Assembly (NCBI GenBank): GCA_000310025.1
Contig: FN649734.1
Location: 3,876,605-3,891,662 of the forward strand
Length of the DNA stretch: 15,058 nucleotides
Source: Ectocarpus siliculosus
Taxonomy: Eukaryota; Sar; Phaeophyceae; Ectocarpales; Ectocarpaceae
Direction of reading: 5' to 3'
The notes under the pieces are model-generated. The model saw only the letters and a program-made list of their open reading frames with translations, searched no databases and was not told the origin of the DNA. Positions 1 through 9,345 of the stretch are shown piece by piece (position 1 is the stretch's first letter; every line of letters begins with the position of its first letter). Both the position numbers and the translations under genes were made by a program.

Positions 1-1602
1 GACCGGTGTTGGCATATTCAGCACACTGCTGTGTTGTTCGTTGAGGAGGCCTTTTGGAATATTTGAATGTTTTGGTTTGGCACCGCCGTAGCTTCAGCAA
101 TAGGTACTGTAGTCAGCTTGACTTTAGCAACAGGCCGTCAGCTTGACTACAATAGTAGTTCAAACATTGGCAATGTCGCAATGTCATGTCGTAGACAATT
201 TCCCGCCTGGTTTGTCATGCTCGGGAGAAAGGAAACTTGAAGAGGACATAGTTGGTTGGTGTTCTATGTCCCATATCCAGAACATGCATAGTCTAGTTTT
301 CCCAAATGTAATCGTATTGCAAGTATCTCCGACTTGCGTGCATGATTGGATATGTACCGCCGCAAGAAACTCAGACTTGGGTGCTTGAATGAATGAATAC
401 ATACCTCGGCGCCGAAATTGCAGTAGTTCGTTGTTGAAGCTGCAGCTGTGTTCTGCGTTTAGTCGTACGTCAGTGCAAGTAATCACCTATGCTTGCAAGT
501 ACCGCACTTGATGTGCGTGCTTGGCAAGTTCGAGAGTATGGTGTTGAAGCAATCTTTTCCACATTTTAGCTTGCCAGAACCGTATTCTGGACACGCGTGA
601 TTGGTCGACGGTTGCCGGATGGGTGTGATTCCATGATTTCGAGAATGGGCGCGAACTCGCCCCATCCTTTCACTCTGCTTGTTTGGGGGTCCTTATGTGC
701 CCCTCTGCTGTTCTGGAGAGATGCACCTCTGTGGGTGCACTCTGTTTCTCAATTCTTTCTGGTATGCTCTCATCAAGCAACTACATTTCCACCAAAATAT
801 ATTCTTCTCCTTCGGACCTCCTGCGTACACTCAGAGCCAGCGGCACAACACGTGAGTTGGTATGTTGTCCTGCAGCGGTACAGGATTACGTACACGCTCA
901 CACGCGGCGCTTGAGTTATGCCTTTGACCTGTGACTATGAGCTTGCACAATCTGGTGCTCTGCTTACGTACATCAGTGGTCATTGGTGCATGTACACGTT
1001 CGTTCTTCTTGCGCGAGACACTGTGGAGAGAACACGCACCAACTCAAGAACAAATTAGGGCATTGATTTTCGACGACAATCAACAACACCTCTTCGAGAA
1101 CCGATACGGGACAATCGTCAAACACCCACAAGCCTACATTCCCAAGAGGGAGATGCCGAGTGTACTCACCGGCGGCACAAAGCAGAAGGGATGGCGGCAT
1201 TTATTGGAAAAGGCGGGCAGAGGGCGCCGAAAAAACTGGGTCTATGTAGACATGCATATCTACGTTGCGACAAAGAGTAGCCATAGTACCCCTACACCGC
1301 ACCCCCTAGGGTACGCAATTTTCGGAATTTGTCAGCTGCAAGTCGTAGCCGACAGCACCAAACTTGAGCTCGTGTTTCCGGCGAAAGAATGGTAGTAGTA
1401 TTTAGTGTCATGGTTTGGTGGTGCACCTTTAGATTTAGGATCACATGCATGCCCCCCTTTCTCGTTGCTGGTGGGGAGATCTTGTTCCCGAGGGTGACGG
1501 GAGACGCAGGAATCAGGCCGCTAAATAGACACTTCCGTGGTATTTAGTAAAAGGTTGGTTTGTAGTACAGCACAAGGATCTGGTAAGTGATGCTGATGAT
1601 GT

Positions 1603-1621
1603 GTTGTTGTTGTTGTTGTTG
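1603..1621. repeat. (GTT)n microsatellite
   Basis: About six uninterrupted GTT units. The complement is (AAC)n, the same unit as the retrotransposon tail at 12389-12416. However, the minus-strand sequence leading into it does not convincingly match the 3' end of that element, so it is called a simple repeat. Confidence 0.85.
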
Positions 1622-2004
1622 ATGTGGTTGTCTTCACACAAAAAAGTGTTCCGGTCTCTGTTCAGTACCTATCTATTGTAGCACCTGTAGTGTTCCAACT
1701 GACGCGGCCGCCTTCGGAGAGTGCATACTAGAATAGATACTTGTACTGGCACAGGGCAGACTGCATGACGTAATATATCACCCCCCTTTCGGCCGATTTT
1801 CAAAGACCGAGTACAATACAGTAGTGTACTGACGACGCAGAAAATGGCGACCGTTGGAGCCGTTTCGTCGAGAGATGTCCGAATACACATCATTTGGTTT
1901 CTGACATCATCTTCGTCGTGGAGTACTGTAGTCAAGACTTGAAATCGGTCCAAGGGGCGTGGAATCTCATGCAACCTATGCATACGGTACGATAGCAAAG
2001 GCAG

Positions 2005-2022
2005 ATATGCATATATGCATAT
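2005..2022. repeat. Perfect 18-bp AT-rich palindrome
   Basis: ATATGCATATATGCATAT reads identically on both strands. It contains two ATGCAT cores. No function can be assigned; it may be a cruciform-prone simple sequence. Confidence 0.8.
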
Positions 2023-2597
2023 GAAGGAAATGCTCAACATTTTGCCGGGGTGAATCCAAGAGCTGTCGACCTGGCCGGGGGAACAGCTACAGCGCCACTG
2101 GCAGCAGCACGAAGACCACCGCCCGTGCCTTGTGGCCGCACGCAAGCAAAAGCAGCTGTACAGCAGGCCGTATCTCTCCCTGGAGCCACCGTGTCTTACG
2201 TACGTCATCAGCCTGTTCAACACTGCTGTCGTCTTGCGTCTGTTGACATATTTTTCGCGCCGCTTTTTTCAGAGTTCTCGCATACGTCTGGCAACTCACA
2301 TCACTGCTGCCGTGGAACGAAGCAGCCTACGCAAAGGCAGCAGACACGACCTCTAGACCAAGATAGAGCGTGTGCGCGACGGCGGAACGCTTTCGCGCCA
2401 GGGATGGAGAGATTCGCAGGGCATCACACGCTGTACGACGAGCAGCATGCACATGATCTTTGTGCCGTATTTAGCGGCGATTTCTGAACGAGATTTTCAA
2501 CCAAAGCTCCGAGGCTTCCTTCTTCCGCTCCCCCGCAAAACTCCATGTCACAGGTCGACTCTCTCTCTTGTCGCCCCCCTTCCTTGCCACCACTCAC

Positions 2598-2828
2598 CAG
2601 AAAGGATACCGGTAGATCGGGAGGAGTAGGCTGCGGCTTGTCTGGCTCGGCAGCCTTTGGTTTCGCATCCTCCTTTTTCGCAGCAGCAGCTGCTGCTGCC
2701 TCGCTCTTCGGAGTAGCTGCGGAGCCTTTCCATCTCGCCGCCGCCCAAGAAAGAACTGGCCTCGCGGACGACTGGGGAGCCACCAAAGGCCGGCCAACTA
2801 CGCCTCGCACCGCCGAACGCATCGGCAT
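2598..2828 (-). CDS. First exon of a putative mitochondrion-targeted protein (partial)
   Basis: The frame from ATG at 2828 runs 77 codons to a consensus GTGAGT donor (intron begins at 2597), ending in phase 0. Residues 1-35 look like a mitochondrial presequence: MPMRSAVRGVVGRP, Arg-rich, with no acidic residue, then ARWKGS where a matrix processing cut would be plausible. Residues 41-70 are a low-complexity linker with seven consecutive alanines, a Lys/Glu/Asp mix and a Pro-rich end (PQPTPPDLP), so the folded domain must lie in later exons. An open frame continues upstream to 2921, but the chosen start gives a clean presequence and a purine-free CCG MPM context; the next in-frame ATG is two codons later. 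High GC and its amino-acid make-up separate it from surrounding DNA. It lies head-to-tail behind the antenna gene on the same strand. The mature function is not recognised. A nuclear-encoded inner-membrane or matrix subunit is only a guess. A chance open frame is the main alternative. Confidence 0.5.
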
Positions 2829-4587
2829 GTTTAGCGTTGATGTGGTTGTGCGGGGGATAGCACAGGTCGGAGGGAAATAGAGATTGGCTGCGTGTTGTGT
2901 GGCAATGTTCTGGGTGTACACAGCAGTCTTGCGTCGAAAAAATGCGGCATGATTTGAGGATCTCTCGGATCTCGGCGCCTTTTTTTTTTTCTGTCGTCAT
3001 GTATTTTGACCGCCCTGCTGAACCGATCAATGCCGCTGCGACGGACATTTCGGTGCGCAAGCAATGCTGTCCAGTATGACTGAAAACCCAAGGGCAATCA
3101 AGGGGGCGCTGAAAGACTGGAGTTTTCCCGTGTATGATGTGCCTTGTCTGCACGCAAGCACTCCTATTTGCGTGCGTACCCTGTTCGTATGACAGCATGT
3201 TTGAAGTGGAAAAAAATACATGTATGTACGTATGCATAGGGGCAGAGACCGAAGACTCATCAGGAGGAATGACATGCGCGGGGCGTCAGTTCCATCACCC
3301 CGGCGATGTGTTTGCGAGTATGTAGGACGTGGACAGCTTTTTGTTCCCGTTCGGTTCGCAAGGAAGCGTCAAATACGTTGTTGACGTACGTACAGATGCG
3401 TGCATAGTCCGCACAAGTAGGCGCGAAACCAACAGGCGGTTTCCAAGGTGTCCACTGGCGCATGTTCAGGGACGGGGCCGTGTAACACACGTCGGCCCTC
3501 GATATGGTACGTGTCGACGTACCCAAACACATACACACCGTTTTGGTCGCGTTAGGCCACCACCAACAACGCTATAGCCAGAGAGGCATCCAGTGTGGCG
3601 TTGTGTTTTGTTCCGGGTGGGCGAAGAGCGCCAACTCAAGGCACCACCTTCAAATTTTGGGACGGACGACAATGGGAGGACACAACAACGTCCACGACGC
3701 GCCTCCGAATATTGCATGACTCATCCATGAGAACTCGTGTTGTTAACTCGTTTCATTAAAGCGCAGAAGAGGAGAGCATACGCACTGTCTCCCGACTGCT
3801 TAACCTTGCCCCCCCCGGAACCCAACATCCGATAAGAGCAAGAAAGAGCCAACAACCGTAACATGAACAATGACGCGAGTCTCGTACGGCTAAAGGCCAT
3901 CCAGCCGCACGCAGCAACACGTCGTAAAACGCCCGTGGGGAAAGTCATGTCCTCAGGCAGCCAACCGTTCTAACGAAAAAGGCAGGGGAGAGAGGCAACT
4001 CAAAACTCACTCCAATAGGGACCAAAAGCGAAAAAATATAACGAAGGAACGGGTTGGGTGGCGACCACGGCATATTCTTAGTCCGCCCTTAGCGCCAGCT
4101 CTGCCTAAAGACCCTGTCCAGACACGCCTCTAAATTTCTAACATACGCGCCATGCAACACCTGCAGCAACCCTCCCCGCCCCGTCGACTGCAAGTCTGCA
4201 TACAAAATCGGGCGTGACCAAAATACAGGCACAAATCACGGGCAGCGGGGACTTCGCCAGCTAGCTGCACCTTTTGCCCCCCCGACGTCTTCGCCTCACC
4301 CTCAAACTACGCGTGTTCATCGTCTCCCAACGGCCGAAATCAAAACCAGCAAGGAACCCTTGCTTTATATTAATCCACCGAGAAGGGTAGGAAAAAATTC
4401 GTGAGCTTTGATTATGATTTTTGGACATGAGTCCCGCTACTACGCTCCCCTCAACACATTCGTCAAAAGCACAAAAAAAATCCAGAAATTTCTCAGAACT
4501 TTCCTCATCCTTCAGCTGTGGTGATTTGCGTGCAGCGAGCGCAAGCGTTTCGCCGGCGACATCACGGCGGCGTAACGTAACGCCAAT
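2829..4587. other. Intergenic region between the antenna gene and the mitochondrial-type exon
   Basis: No recognisable coding region on either strand. On the minus strand it begins with the 3' flank of the light-harvesting gene (stop at 4588-4590) and ends with the 5' flank of the exon starting at 2828. Brown-algal 3' UTRs are often several hundred bases long, so part of about 3700-4587 is probably transcribed; no clear polyadenylation hexamer was seen. Short open frames at 3329-3577, 3466-3717 and 3721-3948 have no recognisable motif. Confidence 0.55.
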
Positions 4588-4797
4588 TTACGCGTGGAAC
4601 GGTACGCCGCCGCCGAGCAGGAGCGACTGGTGGATGAGGCCGCCGATGGCGGACATGGCTAGGCGGCCGTTCTTGATCTCCTGCAACTGGTACTTCTCGC
4701 GCACGTCCGCGGGCTTCTTGGCGAGCATCATCGGGTCGAACCCGAAGTCTCCGGGCTCGTTCCCGTCCTCGTGCATGTTGTCCATGGTCATCTTCCC
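4588..4797 (-). CDS. Exon 2 of the light-harvesting gene (loop and helix C)
   Basis: The exon starts right after the acceptor CAG (4800-4798) with GGG AAG ATG ACC, giving [12 protein letters not shown], the usual luminal/stromal connector of these antenna proteins. It has 69 codons plus TAA and encodes the second GFDP motif and helix C. It is phase 0 on both sides of the junction, so exon 1 and exon 2 join without any adjustment. The frame is open further upstream, but there it is intron. Confidence 0.93.
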   Translation of the reverse strand, partial: GKMTMDNMHEDGNEPGDFGFDPMMLAKKPADVREKYQLQEIKNGRLAMSAIGGLIHQSLLLGGGVPFHA

Positions 4798-7700
4798 CTG
4801 TTTTACCATTGAGATGCAAAGAAGGGGGATCGGACGGGGGGGGTGAGGTGTGCGCAAACAACCATCTAATCGCCGATAAGCAGCAGCCAGGGGGGTTGTG
4901 TGTCATCTGTTGTGGCGGGTGTCGTTCGAGGCCAAGCAGCAACACAACCAAACCGGCTTAAGATTACAGTCAGTAGACAGAGTCGAGTGCGAAGAGCATC
5001 TCTTCGTGTACACATCCTGCGTTCATCAGCAGCGCAGTGGATCTCTCCCACGTGCTATTTCCCAGGTGTAGCGAAACCGCGGTGTTTCACAAGATCGTTT
5101 GGGCAGCGTGCATGATCGGCAAGAAAAGCAGCAGCGGCGGAGACAAACACAAACCATGTCGGATGCGGAAATCTCACATAGGGGAATGCGGTAGATAACG
5201 TTAACGTTTTGAAGGGGTCTGTAGCAGGAAACGAGCCCTCCGAGTTGACAAAGGCACGGACGGCATGTGTCACCAAACAACCGAGGACGTCAAGCCCAAA
5301 CACATGTTGAGATTTGGCTAGCAACACCGGGTGCGCCAAGCTTTAAACGCTCATGTACGTTTTCGTTGACCTGGTGGGTGCGCCAAGCTTTACACGCCCA
5401 TGTACGCTTACGTTGACCTGGTGCCTTTGGAAGAATTTGCAAGTGTCCGGCGGATGTGGTAGTCGTTGGTTTGGTATAGATGTTGGCAACAGCACCGGTG
5501 GAGAGCTAGCTGTCATAGCTACCTCGCCTCGACGGGTGCACCCCGAAAGAATGCAACCCGCCCTCTGAGGCTCACACCGCACGCGGGAATACACGCACGC
5601 GCAACTACAAGAACCAACAATGCAGCAGGTATTGAAAGCTGGGCCGTGAATTTGCAGGAGTTCGGTACGCCAAGTGGATGCGAAAACAAGAGAAGGGACG
5701 GCGGTTGTTGCCTTCCCCGCCCAACCACAAAACAAGGGTGCATAACATCCGTGTGCGTTTCTTCATTTGAACATAGGCTTCCAAGCGTGTGCGCAACAGA
5801 CGCGCTGGCAAACAATGTGGTGTGCAACGAAAACACGAACTATGCACGCTTCATCATTTCCACGCTACACAAAAAAAGTAGGCGACGCTTGACAGCAGGC
5901 ACCAGACATGGCAGGAACCGAGAAAAGCAAAAGGCAGGCTGCGTAACGCCAAGTCTTGATTTTCGCTGTTGTATGCATGTTTGAGGTAAAGAATACGCGG
6001 TTCGGGAATCGTTGATGGGGAACGGGACGGTTTGATGAGCCAACCGGCACACAAGGGTGCTTCCTTGAGGGGGCATCCTGCAATACCATCGTCGACGCCA
6101 AACGGTAGACGAACACAGAGAGAAAAAGGCCTGGTCCTGCTTGTGGAAAATAATAAAGCGGCGACTCCGAGGGCCCCTTGCGAACTATAGTGACAGGGCT
6201 CATGTACCCCCAAAAACGATGCATGGATATACGTGGTGTACGTACGTCTGCAGCGAACTGGTCTTTCTCCTATGAAGGAGCACGCCAACGACAGACCAGC
6301 ACCCACATGTTTGTAGGGGGCATGGCTGTAGTTCTCGCAGCACGTATGCGGTGCCGGGGAAAACCGGTTTGCAGAGCTACAGCAGTATCCTTCCGGCAAG
6401 GACAACACGTCAAGAAGAAAGCCATGATATGCTTGACTCGCAATGAGCTTCTGAGCACGGTAGGGCGAGTTTGGCACTACGATGGTATGAATTGGGGGGC
6501 ATTGGCCGGACGAGAGAGCGGCGGGGGGAGGAAATCCCCGAAAAAAGAAAGGCACGAGGTTTTCCCAACACGCGCCCGATTGTACCACCTCTCCGTGTGC
6601 AGGCCCAAGATTTCATCAAGCACCCATGTTCAGCTTGCTATCAGGAGCACCACCACAAGATAATGATGGTCGGGAGAGACGCCTTGAGGTGCTACAACTA
6701 TGGGCGCGAAAATAACACCGTTCAACAGGCAAATAGTTTGCGTGTATTAATGAAATCAAGGAGTACATTTAGGAAGCGGTTCTTGCGTATCCCATACAAA
6801 CGTCTAGGGGAGCACATGTTCAAGCCTGGGACAGAAAACAACATGCGTGATGCTTGATACAGACCCGCATTGACTTTCCTTCAGCATAACGTTCCGTATT
6901 GAGTGGCGCACACCGCACGCCTCGTGCAGCGGCCTGGCCGCCGCTCAGCGCCGCTCGACACCACGTGCTCGATATTGACAGCAGCATTTGTCTCATTAGC
7001 AGGAGACACAGTATCGCGGAAAGACAGAAAATTCCCTGAGAATATTAACAAAACACCGCGACGTGCGGCATGCAGTAGCCGTGCAGTGGCTGCTGCACTA
7101 CGAGACAAGTGCTTGAGGAGGTTTGTGTTGCAATGTTGGAAGTGTCTCACACACGAAAGAGGAATATATGTAGCACGCGTATGTACAAGGTGGCCCAAAA
7201 CTTGGGGGTTTACGTTCACGGCATGCTTTCCCACGGGGAAATAGCAGCAAAATATGTAGTCAGTCTTGTTGAAGTACTCCTCCTTTCTAGGCCGTCGGGC
7301 ACAAGCATCGGCCGAATCGCCACCACTTCCAGCTGCTGCTTACAACTTACTAGGAAAATAAACACAAAGAACGACTACAACCGTAGCAGTATTGTGAGCT
7401 GGGAGTGTACTCAAGTGAAAAGGCAAAAGTGTTTTGGTGCTCACACGTGCATACTTCGAAGCTGTACATCTTGGTATATTAGTATGCAGTGGAGATTGCT
7501 TGCTTTTCTTCGCCTTCACCAAGATACTAAACTCCTGGGTGTTAAAATATGTGATGCGAATGCTTGACCTGTTGTTTCTTCGGACGAAGGTTGATCACGA
7601 TAATATCACTACTGCTGCACACGACGTTTTCTTGTCTTCAAGATGGTACTCAATGAGTCATCCTGTAAATTGCATGGTGCATGTAAACCAGGAACTTGTT

Positions 7701-8501
7701 GAAGGTGTGAACGTCACACAGCAGTGGCAGGGTTCAGCAGAACCAAGAAGAATCACACCATCAGCCCGGCAACAAATGCCAATTGAGGGTGGAAAGCTTG
7801 TTTGACGGATGGCCCTACATGCAAGCAATGTGTGTGTCGGGATAAGGCGCGTCACAATGCTGTTTGTAGGGCACTGCTGCTTCTCTCAAAAATCAATATA
7901 TATACACTGCTCCAGCAACGTCTGCTGCTGTCATCGTGAATCAGCTGCTGCCGGCAAAACATGTCGAAAAACAAAGAGGGCGACCCCACAAAAAGGAAGC
8001 ACTCACGTTGTGGAATTTCCACTCCAGGAACCCGCAGAACAAGAAGATCTGCAACATGGGGCCGGGCCCGACCGCCGCCATAGCATCCACGGGGTTCTCC
8101 GACATGTACGCAGCCCCGGGCACGTGCACCACCTCCGACACGAGCCACCCCACCACAGCAAGCATCGCAACGCGGCCGTGCTTGAGCTCGGCCTCCCTCA
8201 TGAACTTAACGGGGAAGATGGTCGCGAACCCGAACGGGTCGAAGCCGATGTCTCCGACCATGCCCTCCAGGTTCTTGGGCTGCTCCAAGAAGGGGATGGA
8301 CGCGGACATCGCGGGGCCCGCGGGCACCGGCTCCGGCTCCACCGCCGCCTCCGGTTCGGCGGCGACCTCCTCCGCCATGCGTAGCGCCTTGGATGCTGCG
8401 GGAGAGCTGCTGATCACCCGCGAAAAGGAGGAAGGTGCTACGAACGCCGAGGCGCAGGAAGCGCACGCCAGGCCCGCGCCTACAGTAGAGATGACCTTCA
8501 T
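4588..8501 (-). CDS. Light-harvesting (fucoxanthin-chlorophyll a/c-binding, LHC family) protein, two exons: 8501-8007 joined to 4797-4588
   Basis: A thylakoid antenna protein that binds chlorophyll and carotenoid and passes energy to a photosystem. The spliced product is 234 residues, normal for the family. Residues 1-19 are an ER-type signal peptide followed by F20 (ASAF-VAP), the bipartite import signal of red-lineage secondary plastids; a transit-like Ser/Ala stretch and an acidic Pro/Glu linker follow. [10 protein letters not shown] (83-92) precedes helix A, where E105-LKHGR110 gives the chlorophyll ligands E105 and H108. Helix B is around 148-161 ([14 protein letters not shown]). GDFGFDP (181-187) precedes helix C, where E205-IKNGR210 supplies E205 and N208. 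The E105-R210 and E205-R110 pairs are the crossed ion pairs that join helices A and C. It ends VPFHA then TAA. The start at 8501 is chosen because it places the hydrophobic signal at the N-terminus; the in-frame ATG at 8612 would add a non-signal extension. The subfamily (Lhcr-like or other) is not resolved. Confidence 0.95.
4798..8006 (-). other. 3209-bp GT-AG intron of the light-harvesting gene
   Basis: Donor GTGAGT at 8006-8001 and acceptor AAAACAG ending at 4798. A pyrimidine-rich stretch (CCCCCCCCGTCCGATCCCCCTTCTTTG) lies about 15 bases before the acceptor. The intron contains a 47-bp tandem duplication (5329-5422) and a 244-codon minus-strand open frame (5854-6588), but no recognised gene, transposase or RNA. 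It is long compared with the coding sequence it splits (705 bp). Confidence 0.88.
5329..5422. repeat. 47-bp tandem duplication inside the antenna intron
   Basis: Two adjacent copies, 5329-5375 and 5376-5422, each running from GGGTGCGCCAAGCTTTA to GTTGACCTGGT. They differ at four positions (43 of 47 identical), with no length change. No further copies were seen on either side. Confidence 0.92.
8007..8501 (-). CDS. Exon 1 of the light-harvesting gene (pre-sequence, helices A and B)
   Basis: Exactly 165 codons, from ATG at 8501 to AAC (N165) at 8007, followed at once by the consensus donor GTGAGT (8006-8001). It holds the signal/transit peptide, helix A and helix B. The frame stays open past the donor for some twenty codons, but the sequence stops resembling the family immediately after KFHN, which fixes the exon end. 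Confidence 0.93.
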
Positions 8502-8976
8502 TGTTCTGTGGGTGTGGAGGTATGTACGTATATATGTGGTGCAGTCTAGGTCTTCTCGGTGGCGAGAGTTTGGTGCAGGAGCAAAGACGCTTAGGCTCGC
8601 CCACGTAAACATGCAAGATCAACATTCAACCCACTCCCCTCCCCCAGCATTTCAAATTATTTGACACGCCCCACCCCATCAATTTGCAGAAAATATGGTT
8701 CAAGACCCCCCCCCCCATCCTTGCCCCCCCTCAACCCCCCTTGAGCGGTTTCAGTTTTTTTTTTTGTGTGTTTCTCGGCTGCTGCAGAAGTCGTTATGCG
8801 ACGTCGGCGCGACCGCCAACTTATAACGAACGAATCCATGGCATCATAAGCAACGGCTTCGACTCGAGACAGCCCTTAAGGTGGTGCGTTGAAGCCCTTG
8901 CCGCGAACTTTCAGCTACGCCGACCCGAGGCTAGTTGTGGACTTGCACCAGCTGACTGCTGTACATACATACGTAG
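8502..8976 (-). promoter_or_regulatory. 5' flank of the light-harvesting gene (5' UTR and probable promoter)
   Basis: This 475-bp gap separates the antenna start codon from the first recognisable retrotransposon coding sequence, which points the other way. It must hold the 5' UTR and at least part of the promoter. Reading the minus strand towards the gene there is an A-run (8765-8755), three G-runs (8740-8706), a GGGGTGGGGCGTG block near 8680-8665 and an ACGTGGGCG element near 8605-8597. No clear TATA box or transcription start could be placed. The 8770-8976 part may include unrecognised transposon remnants. Confidence 0.5.
8706..8740 (-). promoter_or_regulatory. Putative G-quadruplex-forming tract upstream of the antenna gene
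   Basis: On the minus strand this reads six G, a 4-base spacer, seven G, a 7-base spacer and eleven G; the last run can supply two G-tracts. It therefore meets the usual four-tract quadruplex pattern. It lies about 205-240 bp upstream of the antenna ATG. Folding and function are inferred. Confidence 0.6.
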
Positions 8977-9345
8977 GACTTCTCTGCTCTCGACGCAGCG
9001 ATCGGAGAGGTTCACAGCCGTGACCATCTCGTGGTGCTAATGGACGCCAACGCACGCACTGGCAGGAGGCGAGACGGGTGCTGCGACGCCAAGATTATGG
9101 GCGCGTACGGACGCGACATTATGAACAACAACGGGGAACGACTCCTTGGACTGGCATCAGACAACCAACGCTCCCTGATCAACACCTACTTCCGGACACC
9201 GAAAGGTGGAGTGCAGCACACATTCCAGAGCTCCAACAAGGGGAAGCAGAAGTACCGCCTCGACTTCATCCTCATGCGTCAGACGGACCGGCGTTTCGTA
9301 CGTAATGTCTCCGTCAAACGTGTCGACTTCAAGGACTCTGACCAA
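8977..9345 (+). pseudogene. LINE endonuclease (APE-like) C-terminal half, broken
   Basis: The frame is open from a TAG at 8974 to the break near 9343-9349. Visible family motifs are [12 protein letters not shown] (9028-9063), with the catalytic D-x-N pair, then [19 protein letters not shown], the HTFQ motif and KYRLDFIL (9250-9273). The frame then reaches DSD (9337-9342), where the family has Ser-Asp-His, but a one-base insertion in the CAACAA stretch removes the His and shifts the frame. The N-terminal catalytic residues are absent. It would nick target DNA to prime reverse transcription in an intact element; this copy is dead. Confidence 0.88.

Larger units (their letters stand above)
1..2597. 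other. Non-coding stretch downstream of the minus-strand exon at 2598-2828; no gene proven
   Basis: No conserved protein, tRNA or rRNA is recognised on either strand. The stretch should contain the first intron of the gene starting at 2828 and may contain later exons, but none is identified with confidence. Visible items are a 12-bp direct repeat (GTCAGCTTGACT at 112-123 and 137-148), a GTT microsatellite at 1603-1621 and an 18-bp palindrome at 2005-2022. A 154-codon plus-strand frame (931-1395) and a minus-strand frame (2070-1669) that follows a plausible acceptor are discussed as findings. Composition is mixed and codon choice in the open frames lacks the GC-rich third positions of the proven exons. 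Confidence 0.6.

Noticed and set aside
1603-1680. Second LINE copy on the minus strand ending in the GTT/AAC repeat
   Set aside because: Sequence leading into the repeat shares only a short T-rich stretch with the proven LINE 3' end; a simple microsatellite is enough.
2272-2487. Possible plus-strand exon after the acceptor-like CGCTTTTTTCAG at 2261-2272
   Set aside because: The acceptor looks good, but none of the three frames gives a recognisable protein and no matching donor or start was found.
4421-4846. 141-codon plus-strand open frame
   Set aside because: It is the antisense shadow of antenna exon 2 (4588-4797); the minus-strand reading has clear LHC motifs and splice sites.
7936-8664. 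242-codon plus-strand open frame
   Set aside because: It is antisense to antenna exon 1; GC-rich coding DNA often leaves the opposite strand open.
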